From positions 69,501 to 133,500 of the forward strand of contig NZ_CP108581.1 in NCBI RefSeq assembly GCF_036010665.1: DNA of 64,000 nt. The letters are read 5' to 3'. The notes below the pieces were generated by a model that saw only the letters and a program-made list of their open reading frames with translations, made no database searches and was not told where the DNA came from. Below, one piece after another: positions 53,892-62,927 of this stretch (positions are counted from its first letter, which is position 1; each line of letters starts with the position of its first letter). Made by a program: the position numbers and the translations under genes. The stretch comes from Microbispora sp. NBC_01189. Lineage in GTDB: Bacteria > Actinomycetota > Actinomycetes > Streptosporangiales > Streptosporangiaceae.

Positions 53892-55352
53892 ATGTCCAAG
53901 CAGATCCATCTCGCCGCGCACTTCCCGGGTGTGAACAACACAACCGTCTGGTCCGATCCCGCGTCGGGCAGCCAGATCGACTTCGAGTCGTTCCGCCGCC
54001 TGGCCCGGACCGCCGAACGGGGTAAGTTCGACTTCTTCTTCCTCGCGGAGGGACTGCGGCTGCGCGAGGCGAAGGGCCGCATCCACGACCTGGACGTCGT
54101 GGGCCGTCCGGAGTCCCTGACCGTCCTCGCCGCGCTGGCCGCCGTCACCACCCACCTGGGACTCGCCGCGACGGTGAACTCCACCTTCAACGAACCGTAC
54201 GAGGTGGCGAGGAGGCTGGCCTCGCTCGACCACCTGAGCGGCGGCCGGGCCGCGTGGAACGTGGTGACCAGCTTCGACGCCTTCACCGGCGAGAACTTCC
54301 GCCGCGGCGGCTTCCTGGACGAGTCCGACCGGTACGGCCGGGCGAAGGAGTTCCTGGAGACCGCCAGGGAGCTGTGGGACTCCTGGGCCCCCGACGCGGT
54401 GGCCGCCGACCCGGAGGCCGGGCGGTTCCTGCGGCCCGGCGGCGTCACCGCCTTCCGCCACCAGGGCCGGCACTTCGACATCTCGGGGCTGTTCAACGTG
54501 CCCAGGGGCCCGCAGGGCCATCCGGTGATCATCCAGGCTGGCGACTCCGACGAGGGCCGCGAGTTCGCCGCGTCCTCGGCCGACGTGATCTTCAGCAGGC
54601 ACAGCAGACTGGAGGAGGGCCGCGCCTTCTACCGGGACGTCAAGCGCCGGCTCGCCGCGTACGGCCGGCGGCCGGCGGACCTGAAGATCCTCCCCGCGGT
54701 GACGTACGTGCTCGGCGACACCGAGGCGGAGGCGGCGGAACGGGCCGCCGAGATCCGCCGCGCGCAGGTCGGCCCGCAGCAGGCGATCTACTTCCTGGAG
54801 GCCGTCTGGGGCCGCGACCTGAGCGGGTACGACCCGGACGGCCCGCTGCCCGGCGTCGAGCCCAACCTGGACGAGGGCGTGTCCAAGGGACACGCGGCGT
54901 TCCGCCGCGACCGCGGCGAGCTGGTGGCCAAGTGGCGCGCCCTCGCCGAGGAGAAGAACCTGTCGATCCGGGAGCTCGCCATCGAGGTCTCCGCGCCGCA
55001 GACCTTCATCGGCACACCGCGCACCGTGGCCGACGAGATCGACCACTTCGTGCAGACCGACGCCGCCGACGGCTTCATCTTCGTGCCCCACCTGACCCCG
55101 GGCGGGCTGGACGACCTGGTCGACAAGGTCGTCCCGCTGCTGCAGGAGAAGGGCGTCTTCCGGACCGAGTACACCGGGCCCACCCTCCGCGACCATCTCG
55201 GCCTCGCCCCCCGCGACCCGGCGCTCAGTGCCCCGGCCCCCGGTGACTCCGCCGGCCGTGACCCGGGTCCCCGTGACTCCGCCCTCCGCGACCTGCCCCT
55301 CCGCCACCCGGCCGCCCCCGTGCCGGCCCCCCGTACGAAGGAGAACCGATGA
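53892..55352 (+). CDS. FMN-dependent monooxygenase, NtaA/SnaA/DszA family (operon gene 1)
   Basis: 486 residues of the flavin-reductase-dependent luciferase-like family. Typical features: SKQIHLAAHFPGVNNTTVW start, [54 protein letters not shown] and HFDISGLFNVPRGPQGHPV. The family oxidises chelators, sulfur heterocycles or alkyl sulfur compounds with FMNH2 and oxygen. The last 45 residues are a low-complexity Pro/Asp/Arg tail. ATG 53892 has AGGAG seven bases upstream. Its stop overlaps the next start by four bases. No flavin reductase or transporter is in the window. Confidence 0.92.
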   Translation: MSKQIHLAAHFPGVNNTTVWSDPASGSQIDFESFRRLARTAERGKFDFFFLAEGLRLREAKGRIHDLDVVGRPESLTVLAALAAVTTHLGLAATVNSTFNEPYEVARRLASLDHLSGGRAAWNVVTSFDAFTGENFRRGGFLDESDRYGRAKEFLETARELWDSWAPDAVAADPEAGRFLRPGGVTAFRHQGRHFDISGLFNVPRGPQGHPVIIQAGDSDEGREFAASSADVIFSRHSRLEEGRAFYRDVKRRLAAYGRRPADLKILPAVTYVLGDTEAEAAERAAEIRRAQVGPQQAIYFLEAVWGRDLSGYDPDGPLPGVEPNLDEGVSKGHAAFRRDRGELVAKWRALAEEKNLSIRELAIEVSAPQTFIGTPRTVADEIDHFVQTDAADGFIFVPHLTPGGLDDLVDKVVPLLQEKGVFRTEYTGPTLRDHLGLAPRDPALSAPAPGDSAGRDPGPRDSALRDLPLRHPAAPVPAPRTKENR

Positions 55353-56536
55353 CTCTGCACCTCGCCGTCGCACTGGACGGGGCGGGCTGGCACCCGGCCG
55401 CCTGGCGGGCCGAGGGCGCGCGACCGGACCGGCTGTTCACCCTCGCCTACTGGGCGGACCTCGTCGCGGAGGCCGAGCGCGGCCTGCTCGACTTTGTCAC
55501 CTTCGAAGACGCCCTCGGCCTGCAGTCGACCCGCCTGAACGAACCCGACGAGCGGCTCGACCAGGTGCGCGGACGGCTCGACGCGGTGCTGGTCGCCTCC
55601 GGCGTCGCGCCGCTGACCTCGCGGATCGGCCTCGTGCCGACCACCGGCACGACCCACACCGAGCCGTTCCACGTAGCGATCGGCATCGCCTCCCTCGATC
55701 ACATCAGCGGCGGCAGGGCCGGCTGGCGGCCCCAGGTCTCGGGCCGCCCCGACCACGCCGCGCACTTCGGCCGCCGGGTCCTGCCGCCGCTCGACTTCTC
55801 CGGCCGCGCCGATCCCGCCTTCACCCGGCACGTGGCCGGCCTGCTCGGCGAGGCCGCCGACGCGGTGGAGGTGGTCCGCCGCCTCTGGGACAGCTGGGAG
55901 GACGACGCCGAGATCAGGGACGTCGCGACCGGCCGGTTCATCGACCGCGACAAGCTGCACTACATCGACTTCGAGGGCGCCTGGTTCAGCGTGAAGGGTC
56001 CCTCGATCACGCCGCGCCCGCCGCAGGGGCAGCCGCTGGTCACCTCCCTCGCCCACGACCGGCAGCCGTACGAACTCGCCGCCCGGGCCTCCGACGTCGT
56101 GTACGTCACGCCGCGGGACCGGGAGGACGCCTCGGCCGTCGTCGAGCAGGTGCGCGCGGCGGAGGCCGCGACCGGCCGGGCCGGGCCGCCGTTGAAGATC
56201 TTCGCGGACCTGGTGGTCTTCCTGGAGACCGGTGGCGCGGCCGACCGGAAGGCGCGGCTCGACGACCTCGACGGGGGCGAGTTCGTCTCGGACGCCCACA
56301 TCTTCACCGGCACGCCGGAGGCGCTCGCCGGCCTGCTGCTGAGCTGGCGGGAGGCGGGGCTGGACGGATTCCGCCTCCGGCCGGGCGAGCTGCCCCGCGA
56401 CCTGGTGGCGATCACCCGGGGCCTGGTGCCCGAGCTGCGGGCGGCGGGCGCGTTCCGCACGGCGTACGACACCGGGGACCTGCGCGGGCGGCTCGGCCTG
56501 CCACGCCCCGCCAACCGCTACGCGACGGCGTCATGA
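55349..56536 (+). CDS. LLM-class flavin monooxygenase (operon gene 2)
   Basis: 395 residues, NtaA/SnaA/DszA branch. TLHLAVALDGAGWHPAAWR start, LLDFVTFEDALGLQS, THTEPFHVAIGIASLDHISGGRAGWRPQVSG, RLWDSWEDDAEIRD and HYIDFEGAWFSVKGPSITPRPPQGQP are characteristic. Coupled to gene 1 through ATGA. It is a paralogue rather than a copy, so a different substrate or a two-step pathway is likely. The gap of 97 bases to gene 3 holds GGCACCGCTCCGGAC repeats. Confidence 0.91.
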   Translation: MTLHLAVALDGAGWHPAAWRAEGARPDRLFTLAYWADLVAEAERGLLDFVTFEDALGLQSTRLNEPDERLDQVRGRLDAVLVASGVAPLTSRIGLVPTTGTTHTEPFHVAIGIASLDHISGGRAGWRPQVSGRPDHAAHFGRRVLPPLDFSGRADPAFTRHVAGLLGEAADAVEVVRRLWDSWEDDAEIRDVATGRFIDRDKLHYIDFEGAWFSVKGPSITPRPPQGQPLVTSLAHDRQPYELAARASDVVYVTPRDREDASAVVEQVRAAEAATGRAGPPLKIFADLVVFLETGGAADRKARLDDLDGGEFVSDAHIFTGTPEALAGLLLSWREAGLDGFRLRPGELPRDLVAITRGLVPELRAAGAFRTAYDTGDLRGRLGLPRPANRYATAS

Positions 56537-56633
56537 GCCGCGTCATGAACGGCGCCGCCAGCGGCGTCACCGCTCCGGACGGCACCGCTCCGGACGGCAC
56601 CGCGCGGCTCGCCGGCGGGGCGGTGGTCCGGAC

Positions 56634-57689
56634 GTGAAGTTCCTCGCCATGACACTCGGGTTCCACCTGCCGCATCCGCTGACCGGCGCGACCAGGTCTC
56701 CGACGGAGCGCTTCCGCGAGATCGTGGCGAGCGCGGTGCTCGCCGAGGAACTGGGCTTCGACGGCTTCGCCTTCGGTGAACGGCACGAGCGGCCGTTCCT
56801 GTCCTCGTCCCCGCCCGTGGTGCTGAGCCACGTCGCGGCGCTGACCAGCCGGATCAGGTTGTTCACCGCCGTGACCACGCTCAGCCTGCTCGACCCGGTC
56901 CGGGCGTTCGAGGACTACTCGACCCTCGACCACCTGTCCGGCGGGCGCCTGGAGCTGATGATCGGCAAGGGCAACGGCACCGCCCAGGCGGAGCTGTTCC
57001 ACGTCACCGGCGAGGACCAGTGGGACCGCAACCGCGAGGGCTACGAGCTGTTCCGGCGGCTCTGGCGGGAGGACCGGGTGACCTGGTCGGGCCGCTTCCG
57101 GCCGCCGCTGGCCGACGCCGAGGTGCTCCCCCGGCCGCTCCAGCGGCCGGTGCGGGTCTGGCACGGCAGCGCCACCAGCAGGGAGTCGGTGGACCTCGCC
57201 GCCCGCTACGGCGACCCCCTCTTCTCCGCCAACGTCACCAACCCCGTCGAGCCGTACGCGGAACTGGTGCGCTACTACCGGGAGCGGTGGGAGCACTACG
57301 GCCACGACCCGGCCGGCGCGCTGGTCGGGGCGGGCAGCGCGGGCTACTACGCCACGCCGCGGTCGCAGGACGCCGTCGAGACCTACCGGCCGATCTTCGA
57401 CGCCCGGGTGGCGTTCCTGGAGAAGCGGGGGCTCGACCCGGTGTTCCACACGCTGGAGGACGCCGTCGAGCGCAGCTCCATCCTCGTCGGCAGCCCCCAG
57501 CAGATCGTCGACAAGGTGCACCGCTATCACGAGCGGCTCGGCCACGAGGTGCTGCACGTGCAGGCGGAGGCCGACGGGCTGACGGGCGCGCAGCACCGGG
57601 CGTCGCTCGAACTGTTCCAGAGCGACATCGCCCCCGTCCTGCGCGCGGAGATCCCCAGCAGGCCGTTCCCCACCGGAGGACCCGAATGA
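56634..57689 (+). CDS. LLM-class flavin-dependent oxidoreductase (operon gene 3)
   Basis: 351 residues. [76 protein letters not shown] and [22 protein letters not shown] fit the bacterial luciferase-like fold, a different subgroup from genes 1 and 2. The flavin is probably FMN; F420 cannot be excluded. GTG 56634 is the first usable start. The stop overlaps gene 4 by four bases. Confidence 0.9.
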   Translation: MKFLAMTLGFHLPHPLTGATRSPTERFREIVASAVLAEELGFDGFAFGERHERPFLSSSPPVVLSHVAALTSRIRLFTAVTTLSLLDPVRAFEDYSTLDHLSGGRLELMIGKGNGTAQAELFHVTGEDQWDRNREGYELFRRLWREDRVTWSGRFRPPLADAEVLPRPLQRPVRVWHGSATSRESVDLAARYGDPLFSANVTNPVEPYAELVRYYRERWEHYGHDPAGALVGAGSAGYYATPRSQDAVETYRPIFDARVAFLEKRGLDPVFHTLEDAVERSSILVGSPQQIVDKVHRYHERLGHEVLHVQAEADGLTGAQHRASLELFQSDIAPVLRAEIPSRPFPTGGPE

Positions 57690-58906
57690 CCCGCCTGTCC
57701 GTCCTCGACCTCGCTCCGATCTCCTCCGGAGCCACCGCGCGGGACGCCCTGCGCAACACCGTCGACCTCGCCCGCCGGGCGGAGGACGCCGGATACCACC
57801 GCTACTGGCTGGCCGAGCACCATCTCACCCCCGGTGTGGCGAGCTCCGCGCCCGCGGTCCTCATCGGCGCGGTGGCCGCGGCCACCCGCCGCATCCGGGT
57901 CGGCTCCGGCGCGGTCCAGCTCGGCCACCAGACCCCGCTCACCGTGGTGGAGCATTTCGGCACCCTCGACGCGCTGCACCCCGGCCGCATCGACCTCGGA
58001 CTCGGCCGCTCCGGCCAGCGCGCCCGGGAGCTGCTCGCCACCCCGCCCGAGCCGGCCGGCCCCCAGCCCACCGACCCCGCACCCACCGACCCCGCACCCA
58101 CCGGCCCCGCACTCACCGACCCCGCACTCACCGGCTCCCAGCCCGCGGGCCCGCCCGCCACGGAGGCGCGGACGGTCCGGGGCCTGCTGATCCCGCCGCC
58201 GTTCTCGTTCGCCTCGCTCGCCAGGCACCCGCTCTTCGCCCTGGCCGGCGCGCTGTTGCAGCAGCCCGGCGCGCGGACGCCCGACTTCGCCGTCCAGGTC
58301 GACGAGATCATCGCGCTGCTCGCCGGCCGCTACCGGTCCGACGAGGGGCACGAGGCGCACGCCCAGCCCGGGGAGGGCGCCGAGGTGGAGCTGTGGGTCC
58401 TCGGCAGCAGCGGCGGCCAGAGCGCGCAGGTCGCGGCGGAGCGCGGGCTGCCCTTCGCGGCGAACTACCACGTGAGCCCGGCCACCGTGCTGGAGGCGGT
58501 CGAGTCCTACCGCGACGCCTTCAAGCCGTCCCGGGACTACCCCGAGCCGCACGTCATGGTGTCCGCCGACGTCCTGGTCGCGCCCACCGAGGAGGAGGCC
58601 CGCCGCGTGGGCGAGCCGTACGCGCTGTGGGTGCGCAGCATCCGGTCCGGCGGGGGCGCCGTCCGGTATCCCTCTCCCGAGGAGGCGTACGCGCACGAGT
58701 GGAGCGAGGAGGACCGGGCCCTCGTCGCGGACCGGGTGGACACCCGGTTCGCGGGCACCCCCGACAAGGTGGTGGAGGGGCTGCGCGTGCTCAAGGAGGC
58801 GACCGGCGCCGACGAGCTCCTGGTGACCACGATCACGCACGACCACGCCGACCGCGTCCGCTCCCAGGACCTCCTCGCCGAGGCGTGGTCGGACGCCGGA
58901 ATCTGA
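57686..58906 (+). CDS. LLM-class flavin-dependent oxidoreductase, MsnO8-type (operon gene 4)
   Basis: 406 residues. [80 protein letters not shown], and [29 protein letters not shown] match the MsnO8 group of luciferase-like proteins. An insertion at about 128-155 is a Pro/Thr/Ala repeat coded by 15-bp units (TDPAP type; about 58069-58143). GGAGGACCCGA stands before the ATG. Last gene of the four-gene operon. Confidence 0.92.
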   Translation: MTRLSVLDLAPISSGATARDALRNTVDLARRAEDAGYHRYWLAEHHLTPGVASSAPAVLIGAVAAATRRIRVGSGAVQLGHQTPLTVVEHFGTLDALHPGRIDLGLGRSGQRARELLATPPEPAGPQPTDPAPTDPAPTGPALTDPALTGSQPAGPPATEARTVRGLLIPPPFSFASLARHPLFALAGALLQQPGARTPDFAVQVDEIIALLAGRYRSDEGHEAHAQPGEGAEVELWVLGSSGGQSAQVAAERGLPFAANYHVSPATVLEAVESYRDAFKPSRDYPEPHVMVSADVLVAPTEEEARRVGEPYALWVRSIRSGGGAVRYPSPEEAYAHEWSEEDRALVADRVDTRFAGTPDKVVEGLRVLKEATGADELLVTTITHDHADRVRSQDLLAEAWSDAGI

Positions 58907-58954
58907 GCACCGGATCGCCTGGCGCGCCCTGGGTGACGTGGAGCCCGGCGTCGC

Positions 58955-60385
58955 CTACGCGACGTCGGGCCGTGTCATCAGCGGCGACCGCAGGTGCGTC
59001 ACCAGATCGGGGCTGGTCAGAGGCACGATGTTCCACGTCGCCACCGCCGTCCCCGCGCCGGCGTCGACCACCAGCCGGACCCGGTGCGGGGTGGTGACGA
59101 CATGGAGCTCGGCGACGAACGTGTCACCCTGCCAGGCGCCGGTCGCGACGACGGGGCGGCCGAGCGGCGAGCTCTCCCGCCACTCGCCGTGGCCGGCCTC
59201 GACGTCGAGCGACGACCCGAGCCGCAGAAGCCATCCACCGTCGACGGGATCGACGGTCACCGGGGTTCCGCCGGGCAGAGCCGAACCCTCGGCGGAGGCG
59301 TCGAGCCTCGCCGTGACGGAACGCCCCGGAGCCGCCGAACCCGGCACCGGCGCGAGTGACAGCCGCCGCAGCCGATCGGCGAGGATCTCGTCGTCGCGCC
59401 TGCTTGCCGCGTCGTCCATGCCGGGCAGCAGGCACTGCCAGATCGCGTCGAGCACCGTCTGTGCCTGCGTATGAGCGCCGGTCACGGCGACCACGAGATC
59501 GTGCGACGGGACGACCACGCACTGCTGGCCGAAGGAGCCGTCACCGTGGTAACCGTGACGCGACACCCAGAACTGATAACCGTAACCGCACAGGTAGTCG
59601 GCGTCCCCCGATCCGTCCTCGGACGGCAGGGTGCCGATGTGCCGCCGGGTCGCGAGCTCCACCCACTCACGTGGGACGAGCCGCCGGTCGCCCCAGAGGC
59701 CTCCGCGCAGCAGCAGTTCACCGAAAGCGGCGACGGCCTCGGTCGTGAGGTGCAGTCCGTGGAACCCGAAGGCGGCGCCGCTCGCCACCCGGTCCCATTC
59801 GGCGTGGTCGACGCCCATCGGCTCGAAGAGGCGCTCGTCGAGCAGTTCCGGCAGGCCGCGGCCCGTGACCCGTTCCACCATCCGGGCCAGGACGAAGGTC
59901 GTCGGATTGTCGTATGCGTGCCGTGCTCCCTCGGCCTCGGGAAACGGCACACGCAGGAAGCCCTTCACCAGGTCGCCCGGTTCCAGTTCCCAGGCCCGGG
60001 TGAGGCTGTCCGCGCGATGTCCCGTCGTCATGGACAGCAGGTGGTGAATGGTGAGGCGGCGCCCCTGCGCCGAGATGCCGGCCGGAACGTGGCCGGGCAG
60101 CACGTCCACCACCCGGTCGTCCAGCGAGAGCAGCCCGTCGGCGATCGCGAGCCCCACGGCGACCGAGGTGAACGACTTCGTCAGCGAGTAGAGAAGGTGC
60201 GGGCGTCCGGCCGAGTACGGCGCCCACCAGCCTTCGGCGACGACGTGTCCGTGGCGTACGACCATGATCGAGTGGCACTCGACGGATCGCGCTTCGAGCC
60301 GGTCCAGCAGCGCGGCGACCGCGCGGGACGACACGCCTGCCGCGGCCGGTGCCGACCGGGGCAGGAGGGGGCGCTGAGAGGGCAT
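58955..60385 (-). CDS. Serine hydrolase, beta-lactamase (class C / esterase) family
   Basis: 476 residues. The catalytic SxxK is SLTK at 67-70 (LLYSLTKSFTSVAVGLAIADG), the Tyr motif is YDN in RHAYDNPTTFVL, and GYGYQFWVSRHGYHGDGSFGQ follows as in the AmpC/EstB group. A C-terminal beta-domain of about 110 residues (ARLDASAEGSALPGG... HVVTTPHRVRLVV) is like those in lipocalin-extended members. No signal peptide, so it is more likely an esterase or D-amino peptidase than a lactamase. TAGGCT six bases before the ATG suggests a leaderless transcript. Confidence 0.9.
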   Translation of the reverse strand: MPSQRPLLPRSAPAAAGVSSRAVAALLDRLEARSVECHSIMVVRHGHVVAEGWWAPYSAGRPHLLYSLTKSFTSVAVGLAIADGLLSLDDRVVDVLPGHVPAGISAQGRRLTIHHLLSMTTGHRADSLTRAWELEPGDLVKGFLRVPFPEAEGARHAYDNPTTFVLARMVERVTGRGLPELLDERLFEPMGVDHAEWDRVASGAAFGFHGLHLTTEAVAAFGELLLRGGLWGDRRLVPREWVELATRRHIGTLPSEDGSGDADYLCGYGYQFWVSRHGYHGDGSFGQQCVVVPSHDLVVAVTGAHTQAQTVLDAIWQCLLPGMDDAASRRDDEILADRLRRLSLAPVPGSAAPGRSVTARLDASAEGSALPGGTPVTVDPVDGGWLLRLGSSLDVEAGHGEWRESSPLGRPVVATGAWQGDTFVAELHVVTTPHRVRLVVDAGAGTAVATWNIVPLTSPDLVTHLRSPLMTRPDVA

Positions 60386-60391
60386 CCAGGC

Positions 60392-60397
60392 AGCCTA
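60392..60397 (-). promoter_or_regulatory. Candidate -10 for leaderless serine hydrolase mRNA
   Basis: On the minus strand TAGGCT is followed by GCCTGG and then the ATG at 60385, so transcription would begin at the A of the start codon. No ribosome-binding site is present, which supports this reading. No good -35 was found. Confidence 0.5.
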
Positions 60398-60550
60398 ACA
60401 AATCCGCTAAATCGGGTTACGGGACAACAGCGGCACCGGCTCCGGCCGACCGCCTCCGTCATCACCATTGATTCCCCTTGAAGGATTTCCTAATTTGGAG
60501 CCGAAAGGACTGGACAGCCTACGCGACAGGCCACGACGAAAGGATCGAAA

Positions 60551-60877
60551 ATGACCAAATTGCGCCTTCTAGAAAGAAAGGCCGCGATTTATGCCACTAC
60601 TGTGGCAGTGGCCACCACCTCACTCGTTCCCACTCTCACCGTCCCCGCTCACGCCCGGGTGGCGGCTTCGGATGTCCCCTACTGCGTGAAAACGCAGCTG
60701 GACAGCAGGGGATATTACGACAAGCTGTGGGTCACCAACACCTGCGGCTACACGGTACGGGCGAAAGTGGCCCTCGCGCACGAGACGGACCTTTACTGCT
60801 ACACCTATGCGAGAGGCGAAACGCATTACTGGCGGTGGTCCTGGCCCGGACGGTTCGACGGGCTCCGCAGGTGCTGA
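60551..60877 (+). CDS. Small secreted four-cysteine protein, possibly alpha-amylase-inhibitor-like
   Basis: 108 residues. A signal peptide covers about 1-35 (basic start, AAIYATTVAVATTSLVPTL, cleavage near AHA-RVA). The mature part has four cysteines: YCVK, NTCGYTVRAKV, LYCYTYARG and the final RRC. Cys spacing 20, 18 and 25 is close to tendamistat (16, 18, 28), and the segments TVRAKV and CY...RG align with its TVTVKV and CYAVAPG. The WRY inhibitory triplet is not kept. So I call the fold tentatively and not the function. Codons at the 5' end are richer in A/T than neighbours, as often in short secreted proteins. Confidence 0.65.
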   Translation: MTKLRLLERKAAIYATTVAVATTSLVPTLTVPAHARVAASDVPYCVKTQLDSRGYYDKLWVTNTCGYTVRAKVALAHETDLYCYTYARGETHYWRWSWPGRFDGLRRC

Positions 60878-60948
60878 ACCCGCACCGGTGACGGCGGCGG
60901 CCTGAACCGGCACCGGTGCCGGCGGTCGCGCAGGCGACGCCGGGAGGA

Positions 60949-61859
60949 TCAGTTCCGTCCCGGACCCGTCCGCAGGGCGGCCAGCACCTCCGGCAGCGCG
61001 CCGGGGGCCGCGTCCAGCTCGGGGGTCGGGGTGATGTGGAGCTCGACCGCGGTGACACCGGGGTGCAGGTACCGCGCGATGTGGGCGCGGCACTCCTCCG
61101 GCGAGCCGTGCACCCACAGCTCGTCCACGACCGCGTCCGGGAGCGCCTCGGCCGCGCCCTTCCGGTCCCCCGCGTCCAAGGCCGCCCGCGACGCGGCCAG
61201 CGCGTCGCCCCGTCCGAGCCAGTCGTGGAACGCGCGGTAGGGCGGCTGGTTGAGGATCCAGCCGAGGAAGGCGCGTCCGGCCGCCCTGGCGTACGCCAGC
61301 GTACGCCGCGTCGTCCGTCGGCGTCACGAAGACCTTGACGACCAGTTCCTGCCCGTCGGCGGGCGGCCCGGCGGCCTCGACGATCCTCGGCACCTCGTGG
61401 GCGGCCAGCACGGTGGTCCCCTCGGTGAAGGCCAGCCTCAGCATGCCGGGCCGCAGCGCGTGATGACCTTCGGCCGCACCGGGGGACGCCGCCGGAGCTC
61501 GAAGTCGATCGAGAAGGTCTCGTACGTCTCCACGACGTGCTCCCCGTCGAACGCACCCCCGTGCCCGCCCGCAGCCCCGGCGACCACGCCAGTGCCGCGG
61601 TCAGCGCGGTGAGCCCGTCGTAGCCGCCGCCCTCTCCGGTCCACACGTCGCCGTAGCCCAGCGAGGGCAGCGCCTCGACGATCTCCCTGTGCCGGTGCAG
61701 CCCGAGCCCCGCCAGCGGCAGCGTGACCCCCCAGCGCACCGCGCCCACCGGCGGGGCGCCCCCGGCGCCTCCGGACACCCCGCTCCCGGACACCCCGCTC
61801 CCGGCGCCCCTGGACACCCCGCCGCCGTCGTCTCCGGACGCGGCGCGCGGGATGCTCAC
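60949..61859 (-). pseudogene. Decayed LLM-class oxidoreductase
   Basis: Pieces of one luciferase-like (F420-type) oxidoreductase occur in four frames. The first is VRWGVTLPLAGLGLHRHREI to SPGLRAGTG. Next come FDGEHVVETYETFSIDFELR, then LRPGMLRLAFTEGTTVLAAH with KVFVTPTDDAAYA, and last RAFLGWILNQPPYRAFHDWL to TPTPELDAAPGALPEVLAAL. About 100 residues normally present between the first two are gone (near 61565), and frames change again near 61460 and 61310. GTG 61859 overlaps the stop of the quinone reductase gene by four bases, so the two once formed an operon. N-terminal residues are a Gly/Ser/Val repeat. Confidence 0.78.
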
Positions 61860-62872
61860 ACGTGCTCCCCGGTGAGCGCCTCGCGGCCGTGCGGCTCGTG
61901 CCAGTCCGCCTCGTGCGGCGCGACCTCGATCCGCACCGGGCCGTCGCCGGAGGAGGCGGGCCTGCCGGGGACCCGGAAGGCGGCGAAGTCGGTGGTCTCA
62001 CGGAACGCCGGGACGCCGTACAGGTCCCTGGCGTACGCCCAGAGGTTGGGGTAGCCGGTCAGCGGCCGCTCGCTGATCCCGGCCAGCGGGTTGTGCAGCA
62101 GGTCGAACCGGACCAGCACCACCCACAGCTGCACGTCGGACTCGGTGAGGCGGTCGCCGAACAGGTATCGCCGGCCGGCCAGGCGGGCGTCGAGCCGGTC
62201 CAGCGCGGCGGTCACCTGCTCGCGCCGCCGCTCGTACTCCTCCTGCGACGAGGCCCTGGCGACCAGGTTCACCCCCTGGCTGACGTCGCGGGCGATCTCC
62301 TCGTCCAGCGCCTCGATCTCGTCGCGCAGGTCCGCCGGATAAAGGTCCAGGCCCGAGCCGGCCCACTCGTCGAACGCGGTGCCGAGATCGAAGGGGATCA
62401 CGGCGTAGTCGTTGCTGACGATCCGGTTCGTCCGCCGGTCCCACACCACCGGCACCGAGATGTGGCCCGGATATCCGGGCTCGGTGGCGTCGTAGGCCTC
62501 GGACAGGAGCGTGAAGCCGTTGACCGGGTCGGGGCCGCGCCGCTCGCGGAACGCCCAGCCGCGCGCGTCCCGGTCGTCGTCCACGTACGACAGCGACACG
62601 ACGTCCCGCAGCCCGGCGAGGTCGCGCACGATGGCGACGCGCTGCGCCCACGGGCAGGTGTAGGAGACGTACAGGTGGTAGCGGCCGGGCTCGGCCGGAT
62701 GTTCGCCGGACCCGCCGGCGGTGATCCGGCCCTGGAACGGATAGAGAGGTCCCGGCCGGTCGGTCCGGCCCGGTCCGTACGGTCCGTGGGCGGCGACGTC
62801 GGCGGGGCTCGCGTACGCGGGCACGTGGGTGGGTGCCTGGGTCGGTGCCTGGGTGGGCGCGTGAGTGGTCAT
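61856..62872 (-). CDS. Glutathionyl-hydroquinone reductase-like protein (Xi-class GST; YqjG/ECM4)
   Basis: 338 residues. Catalytic Cys in VSYTCPWAQRVAIVRDLAGL, then VVSLSYVDDDRDARGWAF, the cis-Pro region HISVPVVWD, RIVSNDYAVI, and the C-terminal all-helical domain SGLDLYPADLRDEIEALDEEI, DVQLWVVLVRFD. These enzymes reduce glutathionyl-hydroquinones; in actinobacteria, which lack glutathione, the thiol is probably mycothiol. The first 18 residues contain TQAP repeats. ATG 62872 follows AAGGAGA. An oxidoreductase gene upstream begins on the same strand. Confidence 0.91.
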   Translation of the reverse strand: MTTHAPTQAPTQAPTHVPAYASPADVAAHGPYGPGRTDRPGPLYPFQGRITAGGSGEHPAEPGRYHLYVSYTCPWAQRVAIVRDLAGLRDVVSLSYVDDDRDARGWAFRERRGPDPVNGFTLLSEAYDATEPGYPGHISVPVVWDRRTNRIVSNDYAVIPFDLGTAFDEWAGSGLDLYPADLRDEIEALDEEIARDVSQGVNLVARASSQEEYERRREQVTAALDRLDARLAGRRYLFGDRLTESDVQLWVVLVRFDLLHNPLAGISERPLTGYPNLWAYARDLYGVPAFRETTDFAAFRVPGRPASSGDGPVRIEVAPHEADWHEPHGREALTGEHV

Positions 62873-62927
62873 GGGGGGTTGTCTCCTTGTCGATCGGGGG
62901 CGGGCGATCGGGGGCGGTCCGTGGATG

